From: CAJQQY01 sp964564545
Lineage (GTDB): Bacteria > Bacteroidota > Bacteroidia > Chitinophagales > Saprospiraceae
DNA: 64,000 nt
Assembly (NCBI GenBank): GCA_964564545.1
Contig: CAZMBP010000115.1
Span: 110,699 to 174,698, forward strand
Direction of reading: 5' to 3'
Below the pieces are notes generated by a model, which saw nothing but the letters and a program-made list of their open reading frames with translations, did not search any database and was not told the DNA's origin. This document shows, one piece after another, positions 46,285 through 53,585 of the stretch. Position 1 is the stretch's first letter. Each line of letters starts with the position of its first letter. Position numbers and translations under genes: made by a program.

Positions 46285-46953
46285 TTAATTTAAACTGGCG
46301 ATTTCATTTTGGATATTTTCAATTGCTTGTTTCTCAAAGTTGTCTTTAAAAAATTGCGTTAGAAAAATGCTTTCTTCTTCAATGAATTTTTGCAAAACAG
46401 ACTTTCTTCCAGCCTGATAAATTTCATCTGGAAAAATGCTAAACTCTTTCCTGATGGCGGAAGTATATTCTGCATAAATTTTTGGCTCAGAAGCTAACAC
46501 AGACATGTCCAAATCTAAAAAAAGTTCATTGTCATGATCTTTCAAGATAGGTGAGTGTTTGATGGTACTAAGAATCATTTGCTTTAAATTTTCCAAAAAC
46601 GAATCTGCTAAAAAAGGAGACAATAATTCCACCGCTCGCTCCGCACTTTTCTCTTCATTATCATTTCTACTCGGATCATAAATCAAATCATGAAACCAAA
46701 TAGACAACTCAAATAGAATTGGATTTTCAATAAAGTCATAATATTCCTCAGCCATCATCAGCATACTATAAATATGTGATAAGTTGTGATAAGACCGGTG
46801 AGGTTCAGTATATTTTTCAATAACTTCTTCTAGAATTTTGCGAGAATCCGCTTTGGGAATGCTTAGTTGATAGGATAGCATATCCCAGACTTCTTCGATA
46901 AAGCCTAACTTCGATTCATCTAAATTTTCTTCAATTATTTTAATTCGTAGCAT
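46285..46953 (-). CDS. predicted HD-domain metal-dependent hydrolase
   Basis: The 222-residue protein has the small HD-family pattern: YHNLSHIYSMLMMAEEY (first His), LSIWFHDLIYDPSRNDNEEKSAE (His-Asp) and DMSVLASEPKIYAEYTSAIRKEF (a second acidic-aromatic block). This is the family often misnamed after an NMDA-receptor subunit in databases. HD enzymes usually hydrolyse phosphomonoesters or nucleotides; its substrate is unknown. It is divergent from the GNAT gene. Confidence 0.83.
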   Translation of the reverse strand: MLRIKIIEENLDESKLGFIEEVWDMLSYQLSIPKADSRKILEEVIEKYTEPHRSYHNLSHIYSMLMMAEEYYDFIENPILFELSIWFHDLIYDPSRNDNEEKSAERAVELLSPFLADSFLENLKQMILSTIKHSPILKDHDNELFLDLDMSVLASEPKIYAEYTSAIRKEFSIFPDEIYQAGRKSVLQKFIEEESIFLTQFFKDNFEKQAIENIQNEIASLN

Positions 46954-47063
46954 TGGTCTGTTTAAAGTTTTGCGGGCTAAAGATACTCTTTTTTACCAAA
47001 CGCTAAATTTATTTTTCCGAGAAAAGTGGTAATTTGTGATTTCAATTTTATAAAAATGTAACA

Positions 47064-47534
47064 ATGGATTTTCCCAATAACTATTCCTATTTCGAAGCAA
47101 AAAATTCTCATGGTGAAATTGCCAATGAGATAATATTTTCAGTTTTAAATGAATATGGAATTGGAGGGTTTACCCATCATTCAGATGATTCTTTAAATCA
47201 AATTGAGCAATCCTTTGCTGGAGGTTATTTTGGACTAATCAAAAATAAAAACGAGGAGATTGTAGGCACTTTTGGTTTATATAAGTTGAGTGAAACTAAT
47301 TGCGAAATTCGTAAAATGTATCTTCTTCCACAGGCTAGAGGAAATGGATTGGGGAAATGGATGGTGAATTTTTTAATTGAAAAAGCAAGAGAGTTAGGGT
47401 ATCAAAAAATAGAATTAGACACAGCAAGTGTACTTTTAGAAGCGATTGAATTATATAAAAAAATGGGATTCAAAGAAGTAGAAGCATGTAATGATTCCCC
47501 GCGATGTGATCGAGCTTTTGAAATGATGATTTGA
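47064..47534 (+). CDS. GNAT-family N-acetyltransferase
   Basis: The 156-residue protein shows the full GNAT core: EEIVGTFGLYKLSETNCEIRKMYLLPQARGNGLGKWM, with the R/Q-x-x-G-x-G/A loop in ARGNGLG (about residues 92-98), then LGYQKIELDTA and AIELYKKMGFKEVEA. It should acetylate a small amine or protein N-terminus; the substrate is not clear. Its end lies 5 bp from the end of the convergent DUF4249 gene, with no terminator between. Confidence 0.9.
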   Translation: MDFPNNYSYFEAKNSHGEIANEIIFSVLNEYGIGGFTHHSDDSLNQIEQSFAGGYFGLIKNKNEEIVGTFGLYKLSETNCEIRKMYLLPQARGNGLGKWMVNFLIEKARELGYQKIELDTASVLLEAIELYKKMGFKEVEACNDSPRCDRAFEMMI

Positions 47535-47538
47535 AAAA

Positions 47539-48369
47539 TCACTCAATTATCAAGGTTTTTCGATCAAAGGTAAGTCCTGTGAAAATTCCAATTCCTCCCT
47601 CAATATTTGATTTCAACACACTTGGTTGTCCAAAAGGATTACCATTTGAGTTGATGGCATCCTGTACCGTTTCCTTAAAATCATAGTAGGCTTTATCAAT
47701 ATGAAAAAGGGTAGAGATAATTGTGTCACCTTTTATAAAATCAAATCCAGTTCCGTAAACAATTTCATTGTCTGAGGTGGCAAAATTATCAGTAGTGGTA
47801 AAATCTTGTTTGTTTTCTCCTTCTCCTAGAATACCTCCAGACTGAAACATTCTTCGATAAAAATTTTCTTCATTGGGTGGATCTTGAAATCTAGTATAAA
47901 CTAAAGCTTTAGTTGAATCATCTGGCATCCAAACTACTTCTAAAGTGTCTATCAGTATCGGTTCTAATATTTGGGTGGTAGCTGTAGCAATTCTTCCTTT
48001 TCCATCTGAAACAAAAAGGATGAAATCTTCATTATAATTTTCGGGACAAATAGCACTAGATCCATAATTATAAAACTTAGTTCCATCAGGATCTGTATAG
48101 ATTCCTTCGTTTAAATCATACATTTGACCTTGGTGAGAAATAGTTACCGTTGCTCCAGAAATAGTTGGCAAACCAGGTTCCTCAAAAAAACTTACACTTT
48201 CTGAAATAACTGCGACAAATGGTTTTCCAGGTTCCAAATAGCATTCCACTACTATCTTGCTTTCATAAGTAGGCAAATCTAAATCGACATCATTCTCCAA
48301 ATCACAGTTGGAAAAGCAAAAAATCATGGACAGGTATATGATTGAGAGGTAAAGGCTGTTTTTTTTCAC
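47539..48369 (-). CDS. DUF4249 lipoprotein
   Basis: A lipobox-like FSNCDLEND (Cys near 20) starts the protein, followed by the DUF4249 opening VDLDLPTYESKIVVECYLEPGKPFVAVISES and ISGATVTISHQG. The rest (RIATATTQILEPILIDTLEVV, FQDPPNEENFYRRMF) also fits. In Bacteroidota these proteins usually sit next to a TonB-dependent outer-membrane receptor, whose partner they are thought to be. Here the upstream DNA (48370-49501) has no receptor, only repeats, so it is an orphan. Without its partner its role is uncertain. Confidence 0.83.
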   Translation of the reverse strand: MKKNSLYLSIIYLSMIFCFSNCDLENDVDLDLPTYESKIVVECYLEPGKPFVAVISESVSFFEEPGLPTISGATVTISHQGQMYDLNEGIYTDPDGTKFYNYGSSAICPENYNEDFILFVSDGKGRIATATTQILEPILIDTLEVVWMPDDSTKALVYTRFQDPPNEENFYRRMFQSGGILGEGENKQDFTTTDNFATSDNEIVYGTGFDFIKGDTIISTLFHIDKAYYDFKETVQDAINSNGNPFGQPSVLKSNIEGGIGIFTGLTFDRKTLIIE

Positions 48370-48848
48370 GAGGTAAATTTAAGAGCTATTAGAAAAACTA
48401 TTTCGTCGATTGATAATATCAACTAGAAATCTTAATGATTTGTTTTTATGACTTAAATTTTAAAGCTGATTTTTGGAAAAAATAGCCAAAATTTCGGTTC
48501 AGAACTTAATTTTTTACGGTTTGAAACCTAATTTTTTATAAAACAAACTATTAAACCTAGTTTTTAAAAAAAAAATCAAGAAAAATGCTTCACAAACTTG
48601 ATTGAAAAGATACTTTTTTATTCACATGTTTGGATGTTTTTACTCTGTTAAATAATTGATAATCAGTTATTTATAATTGGGAAGTGGTTTTTATTTGGTT
48701 TTTTAAGATTCACAAAAGCTTGATTTTGTCTTTGTCTAAGGAGCTATCCGACTCTATATTTGTATTGTAATTAATAAGAAAGTAATTAAATGTTACTACA
48801 GAGGAGAAAGAAAAGGTTAAAAAGCTAACCTTTAAAATTAACAAATAA
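48370..48848. other. gene-free AT-rich region
   Basis: No coding ORF or strong hairpin was found in this part of the 1.1-kb gap. It should hold the promoter of the minus-strand DUF4249 gene. It grades into the hairpin array at 48849. Confidence 0.4.
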
Positions 48849-48922
48849 GGATATGTTCATGGGATTATAATTTGTTGTAGTTAGTCAGAATCCTTAAAAG
48901 GATTCTGACCTACTTCTTTTTT
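48849..48922. repeat. repeat unit copy A: 27-bp core plus hairpin
   Basis: The unit starts with the shared core (GATATGTTCATGGGATTA then TAATTTGTT) and continues into a hairpin: GTCAGAATCCTT (48884-48895) pairs with AAGGATTCTGAC (48898-48909), then TACTTCTTTTTT. GTAG occurs on both sides of the stem (plus 48877-48880; minus 48913-48910), in REP style. It could act as a terminator on the plus strand. Confidence 0.7.
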
Positions 48923-48958
48923 CCCTGAAAAAATATAAGCGGAGAATGAAAAAGAGTG

Positions 48959-49000
48959 GATTGCAAAATGATGCAATCAAAACTAGCTGCAAAGAGCAGC
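48959..49000. repeat. two short hairpins between copies A and B
   Basis: GATTGCA (48959-48965) pairs with TGCAATC (48972-48978), and GCTGC (48986-48990) with GCAGC (48996-49000). They lie side by side in the 90-bp spacer. Confidence 0.5.
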
Positions 49001-49010
49001 ACTTGAAATT

Positions 49011-49084
49011 GGATATGTTCATGGGATTATAATTTGTTGTAGTTAGTCAGAATCCTCAAAAAGGGTTCTGACCTACTTCTTTTT
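49011..49084. repeat. repeat unit copy B
   Basis: The core is identical to copy A and lies 162 bp further on. The hairpin is GTCAGAATCC (49046-49055) with GGGTTCTGAC (49063-49072). One change from copy A turns an A-U into a G-U pair, so the stem is kept. It is followed by TACTTCTTTTT. Confidence 0.7.
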
Positions 49085-49133
49085 CATAATTCATGATAAA
49101 AAATATAAGAAGCAAAGGCTTCCAAAAAAGAAA

Positions 49134-49163
49134 GCCATAATTCCTATGAGGAATTACGGCTAC
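49134..49163 (-). repeat. REP-like palindrome with GTAG head
   Basis: On the minus strand GTAG (49163-49160) leads into CCGTAATTCC, a 5-nt loop and GGAATTATGGC, ending at 49134. One mismatch interrupts the stem. It differs in sequence from the copy A/B hairpins but has the same layout. Confidence 0.65.
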
Positions 49164-49177
49164 TCGAAAATTTTTGT

Positions 49178-49198
49178 TTATGGGAATATAATTTGATT
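49178..49198. repeat. degenerate fourth copy of the core
   Basis: TTATGGGAATATAATTTGA matches the second half of the repeat core with one or two changes. No hairpin follows it directly. Confidence 0.4.
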
Positions 49199-49291
49199 GA
49201 AATGTAAATCTAAGTAATATTTTCATATTAAAGAAAAAATATTTGTGTTTTTACACAATAAAAATATTAGCTAAATCATATTAGCTTAAAA

Positions 49292-49362
49292 GATATGTTC
49301 ATGGGATTATAATTTGTTAAGCAAGTCGCATTTTAATTTGAAAGTGCGACTTGTTTTTTTTT
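49292..49362 (+). repeat. repeat unit copy C with strong terminator
   Basis: The core is the same as in copies A and B, but the hairpin differs entirely: CAAGTCGCA (49322-49330) pairs with TGCGACTTG (49345-49353), extended inside by further pairs, and followed by a run of T. This is a very good intrinsic terminator, 140 bp ahead of the dihydroorotase start. Confidence 0.75.
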
Positions 49363-49501
49363 GCCCAAAACTGAATTTTTCATACCCAATATTGCCATTC
49401 AATTATTTATTAAAAGTATAAATTAGAGATTTAAAAAATCCAGCTACTATTGTCGAAAAATATTTTCTATTTTCGCTTTTTTAAGCTTAAAAAAAGAAGA
49501 T

Positions 49502-50836
49502 ATGTCTACCATTCTTATAAAAAATGCTCAGGTGGTCAACCGAGGCAAAATTTTCAACTCAGATATTTTAGTGAAAAATGGAAGAATCGAGAAAATTGAT
49601 TCCACCATTGATGTGGTTGTAGATCGAGAAATTGATGCTACAGGTAAATATGTTATGCCTGGAATTATTGATGATCAGGTCCACTTTAGAGAACCAGGTT
49701 TGACGCATAAATCTGATTTATACACCGAGCCACGAGCAGCAGTAGCCGGAGGCGTTACCTCATTTATGGAAATGCCCAATACAAAACCTCCAGCGGTTAC
49801 ACAAGAGTTGTTACAGGATAAATATGACATCGCTGCTCAAAAATCTTTGGCGAATTACTCTTTCTTTATGGGAGCGACCAATGATAACTTGGAGGAAGTT
49901 TTAAAGACGGATGCTGAAAATGTTTGTGGAGTTAAAATTTTTATGGGATCGAGTACAGGAAATATGTTAGTTGATAATCGAAAAACTTTGGAAGGGTTAT
50001 TTTCTGAAGTTCCGATGTTGATGGCAACTCATTGTGAAGATGAAGGGACTATCCGAAAAAATATGGAACATTATAAAGCGATTCATGGAGAAAATATTCC
50101 AATTGAATTACATCCGATCATTCGAAATGTGGAAGGCTGTTATTTGTCTTCAAGCATGGCTTCAGAGTTGGCTAAAAAATATAATTCTAGATTGCATATT
50201 CTGCATATTTCTACTGCGGATGAATTAGACTTATTCAGAAATGATATTCCTTTAAAGGAGAAAAGAATTACTTCTGAGGTTTGTGTGCATCACCTATATT
50301 TTAATGCTTTAGATTATGAAAAATTTGGTACTCAAATTAAATGTAATCCAGCAATAAAAGCTCCAAAGCACCAAGAAGCACTTTTCCCAGCCTTATTAGA
50401 TAATCGATTGGATATCATTGCTACTGATCATGCTCCACATACTTGGGATGAAAAAAGTAATACTTATTTCAATGCACCTTCCGGAGTTCCTTTGATCCAA
50501 CATACCTTAAATGTAATGTTGGAATTTTATCATCAAGGAAAAATAAGTTTGGAAAGAATTGTCGAAAAAATGTGTCATGCACCTGCAGAATGTTTCCGAG
50601 TACGAGATCGTGGATTTGTGGAAGAAGGAAATTGGGCAGATCTAATTATTGTAGATATAGAAAAAGAATGGACAGTCCAAAAAAGTAATGTGCATTATAA
50701 ATGTAACTGGTCTCCATTCGAAAATCATACCTTTAAAGGAAATGTTGAAGCGACGATTGTTTCAGGTCATTTGGCTTATGAAAATGGAGAGTTCTTTGAA
50801 GATAAAAAAGGGATGAGAATGAAGTTTGATTCGTAA
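49502..50836 (+). CDS. pyrC: dihydroorotase (Bacteroidota class I type)
   Basis: The 444-residue amidohydrolase follows the family: PGIIDDQVHFREPGLTHK, MEMPNTKPPAVT, the carboxylated-lysine segment VCGVKIFMGSSTGNM, ATHCEDE, the His in LHILHIST and the Asp in IATDHAPHT. The usual HxH metal pair reads QVH here, so the first His is Gln; I recall this same change in other Bacteroidota dihydroorotases. The C-terminus (YKCNWSPFENHTFKG) is also typical. It makes dihydroorotate for pyrimidine synthesis. Its stop codon lies inside the left arm of the inverted-repeat element at 50832. Confidence 0.88.
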   Translation: MSTILIKNAQVVNRGKIFNSDILVKNGRIEKIDSTIDVVVDREIDATGKYVMPGIIDDQVHFREPGLTHKSDLYTEPRAAVAGGVTSFMEMPNTKPPAVTQELLQDKYDIAAQKSLANYSFFMGATNDNLEEVLKTDAENVCGVKIFMGSSTGNMLVDNRKTLEGLFSEVPMLMATHCEDEGTIRKNMEHYKAIHGENIPIELHPIIRNVEGCYLSSSMASELAKKYNSRLHILHISTADELDLFRNDIPLKEKRITSEVCVHHLYFNALDYEKFGTQIKCNPAIKAPKHQEALFPALLDNRLDIIATDHAPHTWDEKSNTYFNAPSGVPLIQHTLNVMLEFYHQGKISLERIVEKMCHAPAECFRVRDRGFVEEGNWADLIIVDIEKEWTVQKSNVHYKCNWSPFENHTFKGNVEATIVSGHLAYENGEFFEDKKGMRMKFDS

Positions 50837-50979
50837 CTGCTGACTTTAGTCGGAAGTCTAAAAAGAGCAAAGCGACTTTTTAGAAAAAAGAATTCAAATA
50901 GCAAGGTTAAAAAAACAAAAGACATTCAATTTGAATGTCTTTTGTTTTTTGAGGCAGTCGACTAAAGTCAGCAGCTACG
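50832..50979. repeat. 148-bp element with terminal inverted repeats between convergent genes
   Basis: The left arm (50832-50852, CGTAACTGCTGACTTTAGTC) and the right arm (50959-50979) are inverted copies with one or two mismatches. On the minus strand the right arm begins GTAG. The element fits exactly from the stop codon of the dihydroorotase to the stop codon of the CNT transporter. Its inside holds a terminator-like stem (AAAAGACATTC with GAATGTCTTTT, about 50918-50943) that may serve both genes. Confidence 0.7.
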
Positions 50980-52395
50980 TTAAAATAAGAAACTACTTTC
51001 AGATACAATCATTCCCGCAAATGCTGCTGTAATAAAACAAGCAATAGTTCCTCCAATCAAAGCCTTTATTCCAAATTCAGCAACTGTGGTTTTTTGTCCA
51101 GGAGCAATTGCTCCAATTCCACCAATTTGAATTCCAATAGAAGCAAAATTTGCAAAACCACAAAGCGCATAAGTAGCAATAATTAAAGATTTGATCTCGA
51201 GAACTTTAGTAAACTTACCTAATTCAGCATAGGCAAAAAATTCATTGATGGCAGTTTTTTGTCCAAGTAATTGACCGACTAAAAATATATCAGAACTAGG
51301 AACTCCCAACAACCAAGCGATTGGAGCAAAGAGACAACCCAAAATAAATTCAAGATTTAATCCTGCCATGGCAGAAGGTTGAATTTGGAATCCATTTCCT
51401 TTTAGATAACCAGCTAATTGTGTCACCCAACCATTCAATGGCGTATAATAACCAATTACATCAGTTAGAAAGTAATTCAACATTGCAATCAAAGCAGTAA
51501 AGACCAATAACATTGCCCCAACATTGACAGCTAATTTCAAACCATCAGTAGTTCCAATTGCAATAGCCTCCAATAAATTACTTCCAATTTTATCTTTTGG
51601 AACCATGAAGTCTTGATTAACTTTTTCGGGTTCGTCTTGAGGATATAGTATTTTTGAAGCAACAATGGCAGCGGGTGCTGAAATGATCGAGGCTAATAAT
51701 AAATGTTGGGCAAATAAGTTTTTAGAAGCATCTTTAGCAGCTTCGATAGCTGTTTTTCCAGCCTCTTCAGTCATTCCAGTTATGTCTGGTAAAACAGCAA
51801 ATGATTCCCCTAGAAATCCTACATAAGCAGCAAAAACACCTCCTGCTATGGTTGCCATTCCTCCAGTCATTAAGCAAAGCATTTCAGATCGAGTCATTTT
51901 TTCCAAATAAGGCTTAACGATTAATGGTGCCTCAGTTTGTCCAATAAAAACATTAGCTGCTGCTGCTAAACTTTCTGAACCGGACAACCCCATTACTTTT
52001 TTCATTAGCCAAGCAAAACCAAAAATGATTCGCTGTAAGATTCCTAAATAATATAAGACGGAAGAAAATGCTGCAAAAAATATAATGGTAGGTAAAACCT
52101 GAAACGCAAAAATATACCCAAAGGAAAGGGAAGGATCCATCAATCCAGCAAATAGGAATGTCGCCCCAGCTTCAGTAAATTTTAAGATTTTTACAAAGAA
52201 GTCAGATATGACTTTAAAAATTACACGTATAAAAGGAATATTTAATAAGGCTAAGGCAAGTCCAAGTTGAATTAATAATCCTTTTACGACCATTCCCCAG
52301 TCAACCGCTTTACGATTATTACTCAGTAAATAACATATCCCAATTAGTGCAACAATCCCTGTAGTTCCACGAAAAATTCCTAAAGCTAAATCCAT
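50980..52395 (-). CDS. concentrative nucleoside transporter (NupC/CNT family)
   Basis: The 471-residue protein has about ten to twelve hydrophobic segments. Family landmarks include VFIGQTEAPLIVKPYLEKMTRSEMLCLMTGGMATIAGGVFAAYV (conserved gate and re-entrant loop, here near residues 165-210) and GLNLEFILGCLFAPIAWLLGVP, and KTAINEFFAYAELG in the second half. CNT proteins take up nucleosides with Na+ or H+. Its placement next to dihydroorotase fits a pyrimidine-supply theme, but the genes converge and are not one operon. Confidence 0.92.
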   Translation of the reverse strand: MDLALGIFRGTTGIVALIGICYLLSNNRKAVDWGMVVKGLLIQLGLALALLNIPFIRVIFKVISDFFVKILKFTEAGATFLFAGLMDPSLSFGYIFAFQVLPTIIFFAAFSSVLYYLGILQRIIFGFAWLMKKVMGLSGSESLAAAANVFIGQTEAPLIVKPYLEKMTRSEMLCLMTGGMATIAGGVFAAYVGFLGESFAVLPDITGMTEEAGKTAIEAAKDASKNLFAQHLLLASIISAPAAIVASKILYPQDEPEKVNQDFMVPKDKIGSNLLEAIAIGTTDGLKLAVNVGAMLLVFTALIAMLNYFLTDVIGYYTPLNGWVTQLAGYLKGNGFQIQPSAMAGLNLEFILGCLFAPIAWLLGVPSSDIFLVGQLLGQKTAINEFFAYAELGKFTKVLEIKSLIIATYALCGFANFASIGIQIGGIGAIAPGQKTTVAEFGIKALIGGTIACFITAAFAGMIVSESSFLF

Positions 52396-52613
52396 AGTTT
52401 TTCTTTATGTTTTGCGAGGGGTAAAAGTAAGCAATGCTTTTGAAATTAAGTAATGATTAGAACCAAATCAATTTGAAAGGTTTTTATTACTCTTATCTAT
52501 GAATATGATATGTTTAGCGAAAGGAAAAGTGAAAATTTATAAATTATGACGTAATTTAGGGCTTAAATTATGAAGCTAACGAAAGATCATTCTAAGAATC
52601 AAAAATATTTTAC

Positions 52614-53429
52614 ATGAAAAAGAAAAGGACGGCTGCCTTATTAGCCTTATTATTTGGTGTATTTGGAATTCATCGATTTTACTTGGGAGAACGAGTGAAA
52701 GGTTTTTTCTATTTAGGATTATTTTTTATGTCGTTTGTAGCCACAGTTGAAGGGGATGCTCCTTTTATTTTCTTTCCTGCCATTTTAGGATTCGTTGATG
52801 CAGTTTTATTTTTTGTAAAACCAAAAGAAGAGTTTGATGAAAAATACAATGCTAAATATTTAAGAAACCAATCTCAATCAAATAATCGGAGAAGTAGATT
52901 ATATGATTCAAGAATGCCTAGGCAGACGAGAGAAACGAGGGAACCCAGAAGAAGAAGAGTTAATGTCGAACCAGTTAATACTTTCAAAGAATCTGGAATG
53001 CGAAAATTTGATGAGTATGATGTACAAGGTGCAATCGTTGATTTTCGAAAAGCATTAAATGCAGATTTTAAAGATTCCAAAACTCACTTTTTAATGGCTT
53101 GTTGTTATTCAATTAATGAAGAACCTGAAAAGTCATTATTTCATTTAGATAAAGCAGTTGATTTTGGATTTGTAGACTTTGAAACAATTCATGAATCTGA
53201 TGCTTTGGCGTTTTTAAGAACTCATGTTAGATTTGAAGAGTTTGTAAAAAATAGTTATCAAATTCCTAGATACCTGCCAGAAGAACAAGATGAAAAATTA
53301 GATGAATTGGAAGATGAAAAAGCAACAGATTTATTAGATCAAATTGCTTCATTAGGAGCTCTATATGAAAAAGGAGTTTTGACACCTGATGAATTTCAAG
53401 AACAAAAACAAAGACTTTTAGATTCATAA
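52614..53429 (+). CDS. TM2-domain protein with TPR-like and SHOCT segments
   Basis: Residues 1-75 are a TM2 domain (KRTAALLALLFGVFGIHRFYLG and a second helix) at the membrane. A basic linker rich in R (about 85-115) follows, then a TPR-like pair of helices (DEYDVQGAIVDFRKALNADFK and FLMACCYSINEEPEKSLFHLDKAVD). The last ~30 residues (DQIASLGALYEKGVLTPDEFQEQKQRLL) match the SHOCT helix pair. This three-part order suggests a membrane adaptor that gathers partner proteins; the partners are unknown. Confidence 0.8.
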   Translation: MKKKRTAALLALLFGVFGIHRFYLGERVKGFFYLGLFFMSFVATVEGDAPFIFFPAILGFVDAVLFFVKPKEEFDEKYNAKYLRNQSQSNNRRSRLYDSRMPRQTRETREPRRRRVNVEPVNTFKESGMRKFDEYDVQGAIVDFRKALNADFKDSKTHFLMACCYSINEEPEKSLFHLDKAVDFGFVDFETIHESDALAFLRTHVRFEEFVKNSYQIPRYLPEEQDEKLDELEDEKATDLLDQIASLGALYEKGVLTPDEFQEQKQRLLDS

Positions 53430-53455
53430 TCTGATATTGTAAATGTCTTGTTGTA

Positions 53456-53501
53456 AAATAAATGGTCAATGGAAATGATGTTCTTTGGCCATTTATTTTT
53501 T
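53456..53501 (+). terminator. intrinsic terminator
   Basis: AAATAAATGGTCAA pairs with TTGGCCATTTATTT (one G-U pair), followed by T residues. It ends the TM2-SHOCT gene. Confidence 0.75.
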
Positions 53502-53585
53502 TGTTAAAAATGAAACCTTATTCTCCAATCCTCCTTTCAAAATCTTACCTTTCGGTTTTTTGATTTTTCAAAATATTTTACGAAA

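Noticed and set aside
48849..49362. CRISPR array
   Set aside because: Three or four units of 162-281 bp spacing with hairpins of differing sequence and no uniform repeat/spacer lengths; no cas genes.
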